A stretch of DNA of 32,083 bases from Verrucomicrobiota bacterium (GCA_026398135.1 JAPLTN010000011.1:1-32083); one strand, 5' to 3'; shown: positions 7,273 to 16,343, numbered from the stretch's first letter. Translations and numbers: made by a program. The notes: generated from the sequence alone by a model not told the origin.

Positions 7273-9075
7273 ATGAACGACCGCACCCCGCACCACTCGC
7301 CCGACCGCGAGCCTGACTACGACCCCGAGCAGGACTCCGACGCGCCGCATCCAGATTCCGCCGATAGCGCCCAGACCAGCCTGGACGAACAACTTACCCA
7401 GCCGCCCGAAGAGCACGACCACGAACCGGTGGACCGCTCCGAACTCAAGGCCGGCGCCCAGGAACGCGCCAAACAACGCCCCCTCCTGCAAAAAATCCTC
7501 GCGGTTTTTAAGAAGGAAAAAACCTCCTTCCGCGAACTCATCATCAACAGCGAACCGCTGGAAAAACGCGTCGCCCTGCTGATCGACGGCGTGCTGGAAA
7601 AATTCGAAATCGAGCGCCACGACGCCGACCGCATGGTGGGTGGCATTTTTAAGGGCAAGGTCAAGAACCTCGACCCCGGCCTCAAGGCCGCCTTCGTGGA
7701 CATCGGCTACTCCAAAAACGCCTTCCTCCACTACTGGGATATGCTGCCCGCCGCCGCCGACTCCTCGGTCGAAGTCGTGCGCGTTAACAAAAAGAAAAAC
7801 TCCCTCCCCGCCGGCCAGGAGCCGACCGTGAAGGACATTCCCCAGCTCTACCCGCCCGGCTCCGAGATCGTCATTCAGGTCACCAAGGGCCCCATCGGCA
7901 CCAAGGGACCGCGCACCACCACCAACCTCTCCCTGCCCGGCCGCTACCTCGTGCTCACCCCGTTCTCCGATTCCTGCGGCATCTCCCGCAAAATCGAGGA
8001 CCCCAAAGAGCGCGCCCGCCTGCGCCAACTGGTCAACGAACTCACCATCCCCGAAGGCATGGGCGTGATCGTGCGCACCGCCGGCGAGGGCAAGAAATCC
8101 CGTTACTTCGTTCGCGACCTCCACCTGTTGCTCAAAACCTGGTCCGACATCCAGGCCAAGCTCAACACCCAGCGCGCCCCCCTCGCCCTCTACCAGGAGC
8201 CCGACATCGTCGAGCGCACCGTGCGCGACTTCCTCACCGAGGAGGTGGATCGCGTGCTCATCGACAACCCCGAGGACCACGTCCGCTGCCAGGCCTCCGT
8301 CGCCCAGATCAGCCAGCGCTCAAAAGGCAAGATCGCCCTCTACCAGAACAGCATACCGATCTTTGAACGCTTCAACATCGAGCGCCAGATCGAGCAGACC
8401 TACCAGCGCAAGGTCGCCCTGCCCTCCGGCGGCGAAATCATCATCGACGAGACCGAGGCCCTCATCGCCATCGACGTAAATACCGGCTCGCACAAAAACC
8501 GCGGCGGCGACGAGAAAAACGTCATTTACGCGGTCAACCTGGAAGCCGCCGTCGAAGCCGCCCGCCAGATCCGCCTGCGCAACCTCGGCGGCCTGATCAT
8601 CATCGACTTCATCGATATGAAGGAGCGTCGCCACCGCAACGGCGTTTACGAGAAGCTCTGCGAGGCCATGGCCGAGGACAAAGCCAAGAACCACATCCTC
8701 CCCATCAGCCAGCTCGGTATCCTTCAGATGACGCGCCAGCGCCAGCAGGAATCCCTCTCGTCGAATCTCTACACCGACTGCCCCTACTGCCGGGGCCGCG
8801 GCATCGTAAAGAGCGCCACCACCATGAGCGTGGAGCTGCAACGCAAACTCAGCGCCGTCATCCGCCGCCTCGTCGCGCGCAAGGACGGCAAAGAGTATCA
8901 GCTCCGCGTGATGGTACACCCCGGCATTTTGGAACGCCTGCGCAGCGAAGACGCCAACCTGCTCGTCCGCATGGAACGCGACTACGGCGTGAAGCTGGCC
9001 TTCCGCGCCGACCCCGCCTACCACTTGGAAAACTTCAAGATCATCAACGCCCTCACCGGCGAAGAATATCGCTAA
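7273..9075 (+). CDS. rng: Ribonuclease E/G family endoribonuclease
   Basis: A 600-aa single-strand-specific endoribonuclease for rRNA maturation and mRNA decay. Order of domains: an acidic Pro/Asp-rich N-terminal extension (1-60); an S1 RNA-binding domain (about 120-215, [23 protein letters not shown]-type start) with a Lys-rich insertion near 170-185; a 5'-sensor/RNase H region with [13 protein letters not shown]; and a DNase I-like catalytic core. In the core, metal ligands are Asp401 (AIDVNTG) and Asp445 (IIIDFIDM). A zinc-link motif CPYCRGRG (Cys503, Cys506) follows. There is no long RNase E-type scaffold tail, so it is closer to RNase G in architecture. A factor-independent terminator follows at 9127-9158. 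Confidence 0.95.
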   Translation: MNDRTPHHSPDREPDYDPEQDSDAPHPDSADSAQTSLDEQLTQPPEEHDHEPVDRSELKAGAQERAKQRPLLQKILAVFKKEKTSFRELIINSEPLEKRVALLIDGVLEKFEIERHDADRMVGGIFKGKVKNLDPGLKAAFVDIGYSKNAFLHYWDMLPAAADSSVEVVRVNKKKNSLPAGQEPTVKDIPQLYPPGSEIVIQVTKGPIGTKGPRTTTNLSLPGRYLVLTPFSDSCGISRKIEDPKERARLRQLVNELTIPEGMGVIVRTAGEGKKSRYFVRDLHLLLKTWSDIQAKLNTQRAPLALYQEPDIVERTVRDFLTEEVDRVLIDNPEDHVRCQASVAQISQRSKGKIALYQNSIPIFERFNIERQIEQTYQRKVALPSGGEIIIDETEALIAIDVNTGSHKNRGGDEKNVIYAVNLEAAVEAARQIRLRNLGGLIIIDFIDMKERRHRNGVYEKLCEAMAEDKAKNHILPISQLGILQMTRQRQQESLSSNLYTDCPYCRGRGIVKSATTMSVELQRKLSAVIRRLVARKDGKEYQLRVMVHPGILERLRSEDANLLVRMERDYGVKLAFRADPAYHLENFKIINALTGEEYR

Positions 9076-9126
9076 GCTCCCGCGTCGTCCGTTGATCAGC
9101 AGGATGCACGTAAATGCTTCCACCTC

Positions 9127-9158
9127 AGCCCCGTAGCCCTGAAAGCGCGGGGCTTTTT
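9127..9158 (+). terminator. Rho-independent terminator after the RNase E/G gene
   Basis: AGCCCCG (9127-9133) pairs with CGGGGCT (9148-9154) and is followed by a run of T residues to 9158. It lies 51 bp after the RNase stop codon and would end the mscS-rodA-rng transcription unit. Confidence 0.85.
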
Positions 9159-9394
9159 CATGCCAGATAACGGCCCCGAATCAAGAATACCCCCCCATAA
9201 TGTGAAGTCTCGGTGTCCGTTGCAGAGAGCACGGCAGCGCTAAACCAACGATAATACTATATGCCGATCATTCCCCTTTTGGGAAACCATACCCAACCGA
9301 ATCGGCCGACAATGGGAGTTCCGCGCGCATCGCCGCCGAAATCAAAAACCGGAACTCATACCGGATATCCGATCACGTCCTTGATTGCACCCAA
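9159..9394. other. Intergenic region between convergent genes, no gene seen
   Basis: No supported ORF, tRNA or known RNA element. Composition is visibly less GC-rich than the neighbouring genes. The only structure noticed is a 10-bp palindrome, CGGATATCCG, at 9362-9371. Confidence 0.5.
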
Positions 9395-9427
9395 TAAAAA
9401 ACGCCCCCGGAAATCCGGAGGCGTTTT
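9395..9427 (-). terminator. Rho-independent terminator of the Lys-rich HTH gene
   Basis: On the minus strand AAAACGCCTCCGG pairs with CCGGGGGCGTTTT (one G-T pair) around a short loop, and the hairpin is followed by a T run (plus-strand A run 9396-9401). It lies 45 bp downstream of the stop at 9472. Confidence 0.88.
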
Positions 9428-9471
9428 GAATTAAAAAAGTAAGTTAAACCTTAACTATTAGCGAATAGCAA

Positions 9472-9918
9472 TTAGACAGCAGGCTCGGCTACAACCACGG
9501 GAGCGTCGACCTGGGCGACGGAACGGGTTTTGACCATTCCGAAGGCCTTCTTGATATTTTGAACGCTGGGCTGGGAAATACCCAGCTCCTTGGCGATCTC
9601 CTGACCGGTCTTGCCGGCCTCGGCGAGAGCTTTTACTTGAGCCTTCACCTCATCGGTGATTTTGGCGCGCTTGCCTTTGGAGGCCTTGGGAGCCTTTGGG
9701 GCTTTAGGAGCTTTGTCGGCTTTCGGGCCCTTAACCTTCTTTACGCCCTTACCATCAGCTTCCTTCAGGGCTTTGATAAAGTCGTTAAGGTTGGAGTAGC
9801 CGTAATCACTGGGCAGCTTGGATAGAGCGGCAACGCGGTCGGCGGAGAGTTTGGCCTCGGCTTGAGCGAGTTTGGCTTTGGCTTTTTCGAGTTCGGCGAG
9901 TTGATCGATGAATGACAT
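9472..9918 (-). CDS. Coiled-coil / Lys-Ala-Pro linker / helix-turn-helix protein, nucleoid-associated candidate
   Basis: A 148-aa protein of unnamed family. Residues 1-30 form a heptad-like helix (FIDQLAELEKAKAKLAQAEAK) suited to oligomerisation. The middle (about 58-85) is a basic PKA/APK-rich linker resembling histone H1-type tails. The C-terminal part (about 86-125: ITDEVKAQVKALAEAGKTGQEIAKELGISQPSVQNIKKAF) is a clear resolvase/Hin-type helix-turn-helix. The layout (oligomerisation helix, basic linker, DNA-binding head) parallels H-NS and other bacterial chromatin proteins, though the fold is not H-NS. It has its own terminator and an AT-rich upstream region, so it is probably monocistronic and well expressed. 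Function is inferred. Confidence 0.85.
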   Translation of the reverse strand: MSFIDQLAELEKAKAKLAQAEAKLSADRVAALSKLPSDYGYSNLNDFIKALKEADGKGVKKVKGPKADKAPKAPKAPKASKGKRAKITDEVKAQVKALAEAGKTGQEIAKELGISQPSVQNIKKAFGMVKTRSVAQVDAPVVVAEPAV

Positions 9919-9994
9919 ATCGCTGCTTACAAGGTGCGAATTTTTTTATTTATCAAGTACTATATTTAAAAAAATACGGACGCGAACAGCCCAC

Positions 9995-10780
9995 TCAAAT
10001 AGTCATCGCATGGTAACCGCCATCAACCACGATCTCAGACCCGGAGATAAGGGGTGCCGGCGGTCCAACCAATAATAATGTGGCTCCCATTAACTGCCGC
10101 GTCTCACCAAAACGCTTCATTGGCGTGTGCCCTGTAATCAACCAACCCGCTCCGGAGAAGCACTTTTTTATTTTGTTCGGCAGGGAAGAATCCAGGACTA
10201 CCCCATTCACCCTTACGTTCTTGAGCACCCATTCCTGCGCCAGATTCTTGGAAAGATTATGCACGCCCGCCTTGCTCGCGGAATAGGTAAAGACCTTGAT
10301 AAAAAGGCACTAAGCCCGATATGAAACCCATAAATGATGGATTCTCCTTCGCCACGCTCCACTAAATACTGACCAAATACTTGGCACCCCAAGAACACGC
10401 TCTTGTGGTTAATTGGCAATATGCGATCAACCTCGTCTTCGGTAATTTCCAAGAACGGCGTGGCGGAATGGGTTCCCGCCCCGTTAATGAGAATATCAAC
10501 CCGCCCGAACGTTCCAACAGCACCGCAAGTAGAGACTGTAATTCGGCCTTCGAGCTGGCCTCGGTCGTATGGAACCAAGCTTGGCGCCTCATGCTTCCCG
10601 AATTCGTTCCAAACGCACCCTGGTCCTTTCGGCATCGCGCCCGACTCATGCGGTATCCGCCCCCGCAACAGCTAAACCGCCGCCATCGCGCCACATAGTT
10701 CGCCGGTCCCTCCAATCACTACCGCCACTTTACCGGCGAGGGAAAACATCGAATTCAAATATCAGTGGGTTGCTCATCAT
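9995..10780 (-). pseudogene. Decayed short-chain dehydrogenase/reductase
   Basis: Segments of one SDR protein appear in order in different minus-strand frames. First is the N-terminal Rossmann motif FSLAGKVAVVIGGTGELCGAMAA (near 10745-10680). Next are [10 protein letters not shown] and [13 protein letters not shown], then [18 protein letters not shown]. Then come the [16 protein letters not shown] catalytic-helix region and the C-terminal GSEIVVDGGYHAMTI ending at the stop at 9995. The fragments are separated by frameshifts and stops: one shift just before the Rossmann motif, a TAG and a TGA soon after it, and a shift near 10260-10330. The YxxxK catalytic region is damaged. The protein resembles sugar-acid reductases such as mannonate or gluconate oxidoreductases. 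The substrate guess is weak, but the pseudogene call is firm unless the lesions are sequencing errors. Confidence 0.88.
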
Positions 10781-11192
10781 TTAGTTCTCCAGTGTTAAAC
10801 CAAAAACACCGGGCTTCAGTGCTAATATCTCTGAGCTTGGTTTCAGCGGGTAAAACGTTCTGCACGAAACCCAAAAAGAACAAACCGAGGCAAAGACTGA
10901 TGCGATGCACCTGATTAAAATCGCAGTGCCTGCTTAGTAAAAAACCGCGTCCCCTTGATCGGTCGATTTTATTCAAGGTATTTCAAAAACAAAAGAGTTT
11001 GGGCGGCCGGCCCGGGAAACACATTGAAGACGTTACGGGGCGAAAAACCCCCAGCCTCACGTCGTCCGACAATACCCCCAAGCTTGGGGCTCAACGCGAA
11101 AAGTCTCAAAGAAGCTGTCGCCGTTTTTATTCACCCAACGATTCGCGGTTGCCTGCCAGCCTCACACTCCTTCACGTTCGTCCTTTTCCATC
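10781..11192. other. AT-richer intergenic region
   Basis: About 410 bp without a supported gene, between the decayed dehydrogenase and the PpiD-like gene. A 73-codon minus-strand frame (10755-10976) has no recognisable feature and overlaps the pseudogene start. A perfect 14-bp palindrome CCCCAAGCTTGGGG lies at 11076-11089. The promoter of the downstream plus-strand gene must lie here, but no convincing boxes were identified. Confidence 0.5.
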
Positions 11193-12887
11193 ATGATTTC
11201 CTGGATCCAGCGCACCTTCCAACAGCACTTCAAATGGCTGTTTCTCATTCTATTGGGCGTCGTCATCGTCTCCTTTGTATTCATAACCAACGCCTCGTCA
11301 GGTCTCGGCAGCGCCGCCCAAGGCAAGCTCCCGCCCCGTCCCTTTCTCGATCTGGACCTGAGTAAAGCGGAAGACCAACGCCGCCTCGCCTCCGACGGCC
11401 AGCTCAGCGTTTATCTCCGCTACAACCCCGGCCGCGACATCCCCGAGGCCCAGCTCAGCCAATACTCGCTTCGTCGCTACGCCACCCTTCATCTAGCCGA
11501 CCGTATCGGCCTGCCCCAGCCTTCCGACACTCAACTCGTCGAACACATCCGCACCCTGCGCGCCTTCGCCGGACCGGACGCGAAATTCGAAGCCAAACGC
11601 TACGCTGATTTCACCGACTCGCTCCGTACCAACCCCCGTCTCACCGAAGCCGATGCCTCCCGCGTAATCGCCGAAGACGCCCGCATCGCCGCCTACGAAA
11701 AACTCCTCGCTGGCCCCGGCTACGTCCTTCCCGGCGACGTAAACGAAATCCTCGCCCGCCGCGACACCGTCTGGAGCCTGGCCATTGCGACCGTGGATGG
11801 CTCCGCCTTCGCCCCCCGTATCGACACCACCGACCTCGTTCTCAAGCCGTGGTTCGAAGCCAACCCCCGTCGCTACGAAATCCCGCCCCGCGTCTCCGTC
11901 GCCACCCTGCGCGTCTCCGCCGTCGCCCTGGCTGACACCGTAACTTTCACCGAGGTCGAGCTCCGCGCGGCCTACACCGCCAACCCCTCCCGCTATCCCG
12001 CCACTCCTGCAGAACCGGTTAAAACCGACCCGACTACCGGTGAAGACTTAAACGCGGCCGCCGCCTACGCCGCCGCCCGCCCCCTGGTCGAAGCCGACCT
12101 GCGCAAACAACGCGCCGAAAAAGCCGCGCTCGATTCCGCCGCCGACCTCGCCGTGCAAATTCTCGAACGCGGTATCAAACCGGCCGCGCTCCCGGCATTT
12201 CTCACCAGCTTCAAAAACGTCACCCTGGTGGAAACCGGCCCCGTCGGCACCGACTCCATTCCCGACGAACTCGGTGGCAACGCCGCCAGCAAACTCGCCG
12301 CCGAAGCCCTTCGCCTCTCCGCCGACCGCCCCTATTCCAACCCTGTCCCCATTCCCGGTGGAGCCGCCATCCTTGTCTGGCGCGAAAGCATTCCCGGACG
12401 CACTCCCGCTTTTGAGGAAGTCCGCGCCCGCGTTACCACGGATTATATAACCTCAGAAAAACGCCGCCTTTTCAACGAAGCCGGCCAAAAACTGCGCGCC
12501 TCCACCGCCGCCTCCACCGCCACCGGCCAGCCCTTCACTGACGCAGTCGCCGCCGCCGCCACCGCCGCCGGCCTCAAGGTCACGGTCAAAACCCCCGCGC
12601 CCTTCGCCATCAGTGGCGAATTCCCCGCCGATGTGGACTACAACGCTCTCCAAATCCTCAATACCCTCACCAAAGGCAAACTGAGCGAATTTCTTCCCAC
12701 CGGCGAAACGGCCGGCGAACTCGTTTACGCCCTCGATCAAAAACTGCCGGTGATCGACGTCTCCTCCCCCGCCTACGCCTCCGTGCGCGACGATCTTGCT
12801 GAAAACATCAGCCAATCCAGCGCTATGGCCCTGGTATCCGAGTTCGTGGAAGCCGAGCTAGCCAAAACCGCCCCGGTGGTTGAATAA
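11193..12887 (+). CDS. Membrane-anchored PpiD/SurA-like periplasmic folding factor
   Basis: A 564-aa protein with one N-terminal transmembrane helix (about residues 14-34, WLFLILLGVVIVSFVFI) and a large periplasmic part. The segment after the anchor has the SurA_N-type pattern: DGQLSVYLRYNP, ALRRYATLHLADRIGLP-like helix, then LRAFAGPDAKFEAKRYADF. The helix DVNEILARRDTVWSLA and the strand-rich PPRVSVATLRVSA plus ELRAAYTANPSRYP follow the order seen in PpiD, where a parvulin domain is inserted. The parvulin active site is not obvious, so isomerase activity is uncertain. A chaperone role in outer-membrane protein folding is inferred. It is followed by its own terminator at 12916-12950. Confidence 0.82.
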   Translation: MISWIQRTFQQHFKWLFLILLGVVIVSFVFITNASSGLGSAAQGKLPPRPFLDLDLSKAEDQRRLASDGQLSVYLRYNPGRDIPEAQLSQYSLRRYATLHLADRIGLPQPSDTQLVEHIRTLRAFAGPDAKFEAKRYADFTDSLRTNPRLTEADASRVIAEDARIAAYEKLLAGPGYVLPGDVNEILARRDTVWSLAIATVDGSAFAPRIDTTDLVLKPWFEANPRRYEIPPRVSVATLRVSAVALADTVTFTEVELRAAYTANPSRYPATPAEPVKTDPTTGEDLNAAAAYAAARPLVEADLRKQRAEKAALDSAADLAVQILERGIKPAALPAFLTSFKNVTLVETGPVGTDSIPDELGGNAASKLAAEALRLSADRPYSNPVPIPGGAAILVWRESIPGRTPAFEEVRARVTTDYITSEKRRLFNEAGQKLRASTAASTATGQPFTDAVAAAATAAGLKVTVKTPAPFAISGEFPADVDYNALQILNTLTKGKLSEFLPTGETAGELVYALDQKLPVIDVSSPAYASVRDDLAENISQSSAMALVSEFVEAELAKTAPVVE

Positions 12888-12915
12888 CGCGTCCCAATCC
12901 CATTTCGCACCCTCT

Positions 12916-12950
12916 CCCCCGGCAGCTGCTTTCCAGCACCGGGGGTTTTT
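12916..12950 (+). terminator. Rho-independent terminator after the PpiD-like gene
   Basis: CCCCCGG (12916-12922) pairs with CCGGGGG (12939-12945), followed by TTTTT (12946-12950). It lies 28 bp after the stop codon. Confidence 0.87.
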
Positions 12951-13051
12951 GCGCCCCCCCCCGCTAACCGCGCGTCCGATTGCCCCGCTTCTTGACCCCG
13001 CCGCTCCCGCCTGAAATCGTGCCGCACGTAAATACCTGACGCCGCCACGCC

Positions 13052-13300
13052 GTGCCCATCCACCATTACGCTCCCGCCTTGCTCCCCTGTAAGCTCTGCG
13101 GCGAAGGCTTCGATCACCACCAAGCCGCAACGGATCCCGCGCTCACTACCTGCCCGACCTGCGGACAAACCGTCACTCGCATCGGCATACAAACTTCACA
13201 CACCCCGAAACTTTTGCACCCCCTGTCCGTCTCCGAGGCCAAGAACCTGGGTTTTACCGTATTTAAAAAAACTTCCGCCGGCGAATTCGAACGTCAATGA
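13052..13300 (+). CDS. FmdB-like small zinc-ribbon protein
   Basis: An 82-aa protein starting with GTG (MPIHHYAP..., compare the MPIYEY start of FmdB-type proteins). It has a four-cysteine ribbon: Cys13/Cys16 (CKLC) and Cys34/Cys37 (CPTC), with GF and DP residues between as in that family. The rest (PKLLHPLSVSEAKNLGFTVFKK) is conserved-looking but of unknown role. Its stop overlaps the tolC start by ATGA, so translation is probably coupled. FmdB-type proteins are called putative regulatory or metal-binding proteins; the biochemical role is not known. Confidence 0.82.
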   Translation: MPIHHYAPALLPCKLCGEGFDHHQAATDPALTTCPTCGQTVTRIGIQTSHTPKLLHPLSVSEAKNLGFTVFKKTSAGEFERQ

Positions 13301-14886
13301 ACCACTCTGTCCGCACCACTCTGCTCGTAGCCACCGCACTCGCTTCCTGCATTGCCCTCGCGCAGCCCGAGCCCGCCGAGACCGGTCTTAGTGCCCTGCC
13401 CGCCCCTGCTCCCGCCACGCCAGTCGCCCCCGCCCCCGCCGTCCCCACCTCGCCCGTGGCGGCAATTCTCGCCGCCAAGCCGCCCGTCACTCCTTACGCC
13501 GATCCCCTCACCCTGGAGTCTGCCATGAACCAGGCCCTCGCCGCCAACTACGACGTGAAGCTCCAGCGCCTCACCTCAACCAGCGCGGCCGACAACGAAC
13601 AAATCGCCCTCTCCAACTTCGATACCACCCTCGCCGTCTCCGCCTCCACCGGTGCCTACGTGGACGCCTCCGGCACCACCACCAACCCCCGCACCGACTC
13701 CCGCGACTCCCGTCTCTCCGCCTCCCAACGCCTCTCCGCCACCGGGGCCACCGTCACCGCCTCGGGCAGCCTCGCCCGCAGTGAACGCAGCCCTGTCACC
13801 TCCCTGCTCAACCCCGCCTACAACTCCGACGTCGGCCTCGCCATCCGCCAACCCCTGCTCAAAGGCGCCGGCGCCACCATCAACCAATCCGCCATCGAAC
13901 GCGCCCGCCTCGGCACCGAGCGCGCCCGCGCCGATTTCGCCGCCCAGGTCTTCACCCTCGTGCGCGACGTCGAGGTCGCCTACGCCAACCTGGCCCTCGC
14001 CCGCGAACAAGTCGGCATCCGATCCTTCTCCCTCGAAGTCCGCAAAAAACTCCTCGAAGAAAACACCGCCCGGCGCGACACCGGCGTCGCCACCGATCTC
14101 GAAGTCCTTCAAGCCGAAGTCGGCGTAGCCACCGCCGCCCGCGATCTGGTGCTTGCCCGCCAGTCCGCCCAGGACCGCGAAGACGAACTGCAGCGCCTCC
14201 TCGGTCGGGATTCTTTCGAAAACCCCATCGGCCCCGTCGCCCTCGTCCAGTCCACCCCGCCTCCGGTGGATGTCGCCGCCAGCCTCCAGCGCGCCCGCGC
14301 CAACACCCCTGAATTCGCCTCCGCCGTCGCCTCCATCCGCCAGCAGGAGATCGACGTGCGCACCGCCAAAAACGCCGGCCTGCCCCAGCTCGATTTCGGC
14401 GTGCAAGGCGGCCTGAACGACACCTCCGCCCGTGCCAACGAAAGCACCAGCAACCTCTGGAATGGCGACGGCTACAGCTGGCAAATGGACCTCTCCCTCA
14501 GCATGCCCTGGGGCTTCCGCGCCGAACGCGCCCGCCTGCGCCAGGCCCGCTCCAGCCTGGATCGTGAAGAACTACGCCGCTCCCAGATTGAACAACAAAT
14601 CCTCGTGTCCGTGCGCGTCTCCGTACGCGCCGTCGAGACCGGCATCGAAAACCTCCGCCTCTCCGCCCTCACCGCCACTCTCGCCGCTCGCGAATACGAA
14701 GTGGAAAAAGCCCGCTACGACTCCGGCCTGTCCACCTTCCGCCGCGTCCAGGAAACCCAGGACGCCCTCGACCAGGCCCGCCTCGCCGAACTCCAAGCCA
14801 AGGTCAACCTGCGCACCGCCCAGGCCAACCTCGATCGCCTCGAAGGCACCGCTCCCGCCCGCTACCGGCTCAGCCTGCTTCCGTAA
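13297..14886 (+). CDS. TolC-family outer-membrane efflux protein
   Basis: A 529-aa outer-membrane channel of the TolC family. It has a cleavable signal peptide (about 1-23, ending IALAQ), then a Pro/Ala-rich linker. Two repeated helical-barrel halves follow, each with long amphipathic helices. Typical motifs are LTLESAMNQALAANYDVKLQR near the first helix, RDVEVAYANLALAREQ, RRDTGVATDLEVLQAEVGVATA and the matching late motif ARYDSGLSTFRRVQETQDALDQARLAELQAKVNLRTA. No membrane-fusion protein or pump gene is adjacent, so its partner and substrate are unknown. It starts within the stop codon of the FmdB-like gene and is followed after 9 bp by another zinc-ribbon gene. Confidence 0.92.
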   Translation: MNHSVRTTLLVATALASCIALAQPEPAETGLSALPAPAPATPVAPAPAVPTSPVAAILAAKPPVTPYADPLTLESAMNQALAANYDVKLQRLTSTSAADNEQIALSNFDTTLAVSASTGAYVDASGTTTNPRTDSRDSRLSASQRLSATGATVTASGSLARSERSPVTSLLNPAYNSDVGLAIRQPLLKGAGATINQSAIERARLGTERARADFAAQVFTLVRDVEVAYANLALAREQVGIRSFSLEVRKKLLEENTARRDTGVATDLEVLQAEVGVATAARDLVLARQSAQDREDELQRLLGRDSFENPIGPVALVQSTPPPVDVAASLQRARANTPEFASAVASIRQQEIDVRTAKNAGLPQLDFGVQGGLNDTSARANESTSNLWNGDGYSWQMDLSLSMPWGFRAERARLRQARSSLDREELRRSQIEQQILVSVRVSVRAVETGIENLRLSALTATLAAREYEVEKARYDSGLSTFRRVQETQDALDQARLAELQAKVNLRTAQANLDRLEGTAPARYRLSLLP

Positions 14887-16224
14887 GCGCGACCCATGCC
14901 CGGCACTCACGCTGCCAGCCGAACCTCGCCGTCCGAATGCCCGGTTTGCGGGGCAAACCTGCCACCCCGCGCCCTCGCCTGCCCGGACTGCGGAGCCGAT
15001 AAAAACACCGGCTGGGACGAAGACTCCACCCGCTACGATGGCCTCGACCTGCCCGACACCGCCTTCGCCGACGATGACAACGAATCTCCTTACCGTCGCA
15101 CCCGCCTCCAAACGCTCCACCTCGGCCCTCAGCGCGGCGATTTCCGCCTGCGCCGCGTAGAGCTCTTGATCGAACGCTTTGCGCAGGGAGATGTTACGCG
15201 CGATGCCGATCAAACCGATGATCTTCCCTTCGGGATTTCGGTACGGCAACTTGCTCGTCAACACCCACAGCTCCTTGCCCTCCGCCGTGCGTACCATTTC
15301 CTCCCGGTTGATAATCGGCATGCCGGTGCTCAAGACCGCACGCTCATCCTGCTCGTAGAGCCTGGCCAAATCCGCAGAGCAAAAATCAGCATCCTTCCGC
15401 CCCCGTAAACCGGCTGGCGTAGTGCCCATCCAGTTGGCAATCACCTGATTAGCCAATAAAAACCGCCCCTGCATATCCTTGATGAAAATCGCATCCGGCA
15501 ACCCCGTAAGCAAAGCCTCCAACAGATGCCGCTCCGTCGCCAGTGCTGACTCCGTGTTTTTCAGCTCGGTGACATCCCTCGAATACCCATAAATTCCAAT
15601 CACCCGCCCGGCCTGATCCAAAAGCGGAGCCTTCCACGTCAGACACCACGTCTCCGTGCCGTCTTCATACGTTTCCTTCTCCAGCTTAGCCTCCAGGCTG
15701 CGACCTGTGAGTATGATCTCCTGCTCATCGTCGAACGCCTGCTGCGCATGCTCCGTCGAAAAAAAGTCAAAGTCGCTCCGCCCGATCAAAAGCGACGGAT
15801 CCGAAACCCCAAAATGCCGGGCAATCGCCTGATTCGCCGCCAAAAATCTTCCGCACCGATCCTTGTAGAAAACCGGATCCGGCAGCAGCGCCAGTAACCG
15901 GTTAAAAAACACCGACTGCGCCCGCCCCGCGCGTTCCGCCAATGCCTGCGCTATCGACGCATCCACCACCTCGGGAGCATCATCGTTGGGCACCGCGCAC
16001 GAAGCCGCGTATGTATAAACCAAATCGATCGCCGCCGCCCGGTCCTTCTTCGGCCAGTCCGGTCCGATAACCGCCACCGTCACCGGATAAGCCTTCAGCG
16101 CCGCCTCCAAACTCGTCAAATCATCCACCGTCGGCAAAACTCTGGCCTCCTGAGCGAACGCAAGGGCCTTGATATCCTGCGATGCACAACCAACCGGCAG
16201 CAAATTACGGGGTATGGGGTCCAT
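14572..16224 (-). CDS. Tandem PAS-domain signalling protein, output domain missing
   Basis: The 550-codon frame has credible protein only for residues 1-380 (16224 down to about 15085). Residues 1-100 may be a degenerate receiver-like domain (VTVAVIGPDWPKKDRAAAIDLV). PAS 1 spans about 108-222 (LLPDPVFYKDRCGRFLAANQA, then GIYGYSRDVTELK) and PAS 2 about 232-348 (GLPDAIFIKDMQGRFLLANQV, then GLIGIARNISLRK). A coiled-coil linker (350-376, ELYAAQAEIAALRAEVERLE) follows. In related proteins such a linker leads to a histidine kinase, GGDEF or other output domain. Here the frame instead becomes Gly/Val/Ala-rich antisense of the zinc-ribbon gene and of the last 315 bp of tolC. The output domain appears lost by rearrangement. 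The true C-terminus is uncertain. Confidence 0.65.
   Translation of the reverse strand: MDPIPRNLLPVGCASQDIKALAFAQEARVLPTVDDLTSLEAALKAYPVTVAVIGPDWPKKDRAAAIDLVYTYAASCAVPNDDAPEVVDASIAQALAERAGRAQSVFFNRLLALLPDPVFYKDRCGRFLAANQAIARHFGVSDPSLLIGRSDFDFFSTEHAQQAFDDEQEIILTGRSLEAKLEKETYEDGTETWCLTWKAPLLDQAGRVIGIYGYSRDVTELKNTESALATERHLLEALLTGLPDAIFIKDMQGRFLLANQVIANWMGTTPAGLRGRKDADFCSADLARLYEQDERAVLSTGMPIINREEMVRTAEGKELWVLTSKLPYRNPEGKIIGLIGIARNISLRKAFDQELYAAQAEIAALRAEVERLEAGATVRRFVVIVGEGGVGQVEAIVAGGVFVPAGVFIGSAVRAGEGAGWQVCPANRAFGRRGSAGSVSAGHGSRLRKQAEPVAGGSGAFEAIEVGLGGAQVDLGLEFGEAGLVEGVLGFLDAAEGGQAGVVAGFFHFVFASGESGGEGGEAEVFDAGLDGAYGDAHGHEDLLFNLGAA
14896..15408 (+). CDS. Zinc-ribbon protein, C-terminus replaced at a rearrangement junction
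   Basis: The first 60-65 residues are convincing: a double CxxC ribbon (Cys15/Cys18 CPVC and Cys29/Cys32 CPDC), then KNTGWDEDSTRYDGLDLPD, a composition seen in small zinc-ribbon proteins with a downstream membrane helix. From about residue 64 (base 15085) onward the frame is an Arg/Leu/His-rich antisense reading of the PAS gene on the other strand and is not credible protein. The real gene is therefore probably truncated near 15085 and reads into foreign sequence until 15408. It follows tolC by 9 bp and was probably its operon partner. Confidence 0.6.
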   Translation: MPGTHAASRTSPSECPVCGANLPPRALACPDCGADKNTGWDEDSTRYDGLDLPDTAFADDDNESPYRRTRLQTLHLGPQRGDFRLRRVELLIERFAQGDVTRDADQTDDLPFGISVRQLARQHPQLLALRRAYHFLPVDNRHAGAQDRTLILLVEPGQIRRAKISILPPP

Positions 16225-16343
16225 TAAAGCAGAGGGGGTGGGGGATTCCTGCCTGAAACAAAGGGAGCATGGGCTAATCGCGCCCGGGGTAACGCCTATA
16301 TATCGGCACGGATAGCTTTTCCCTTAGAAAAATTAAGTACTAA

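Noticed and set aside
10755-10976. 73-codon minus-strand ORF
   Set aside because: It overlaps the start of the decayed dehydrogenase, shows no recognisable motif, and lies in AT-richer decaying sequence where such frames arise by chance.
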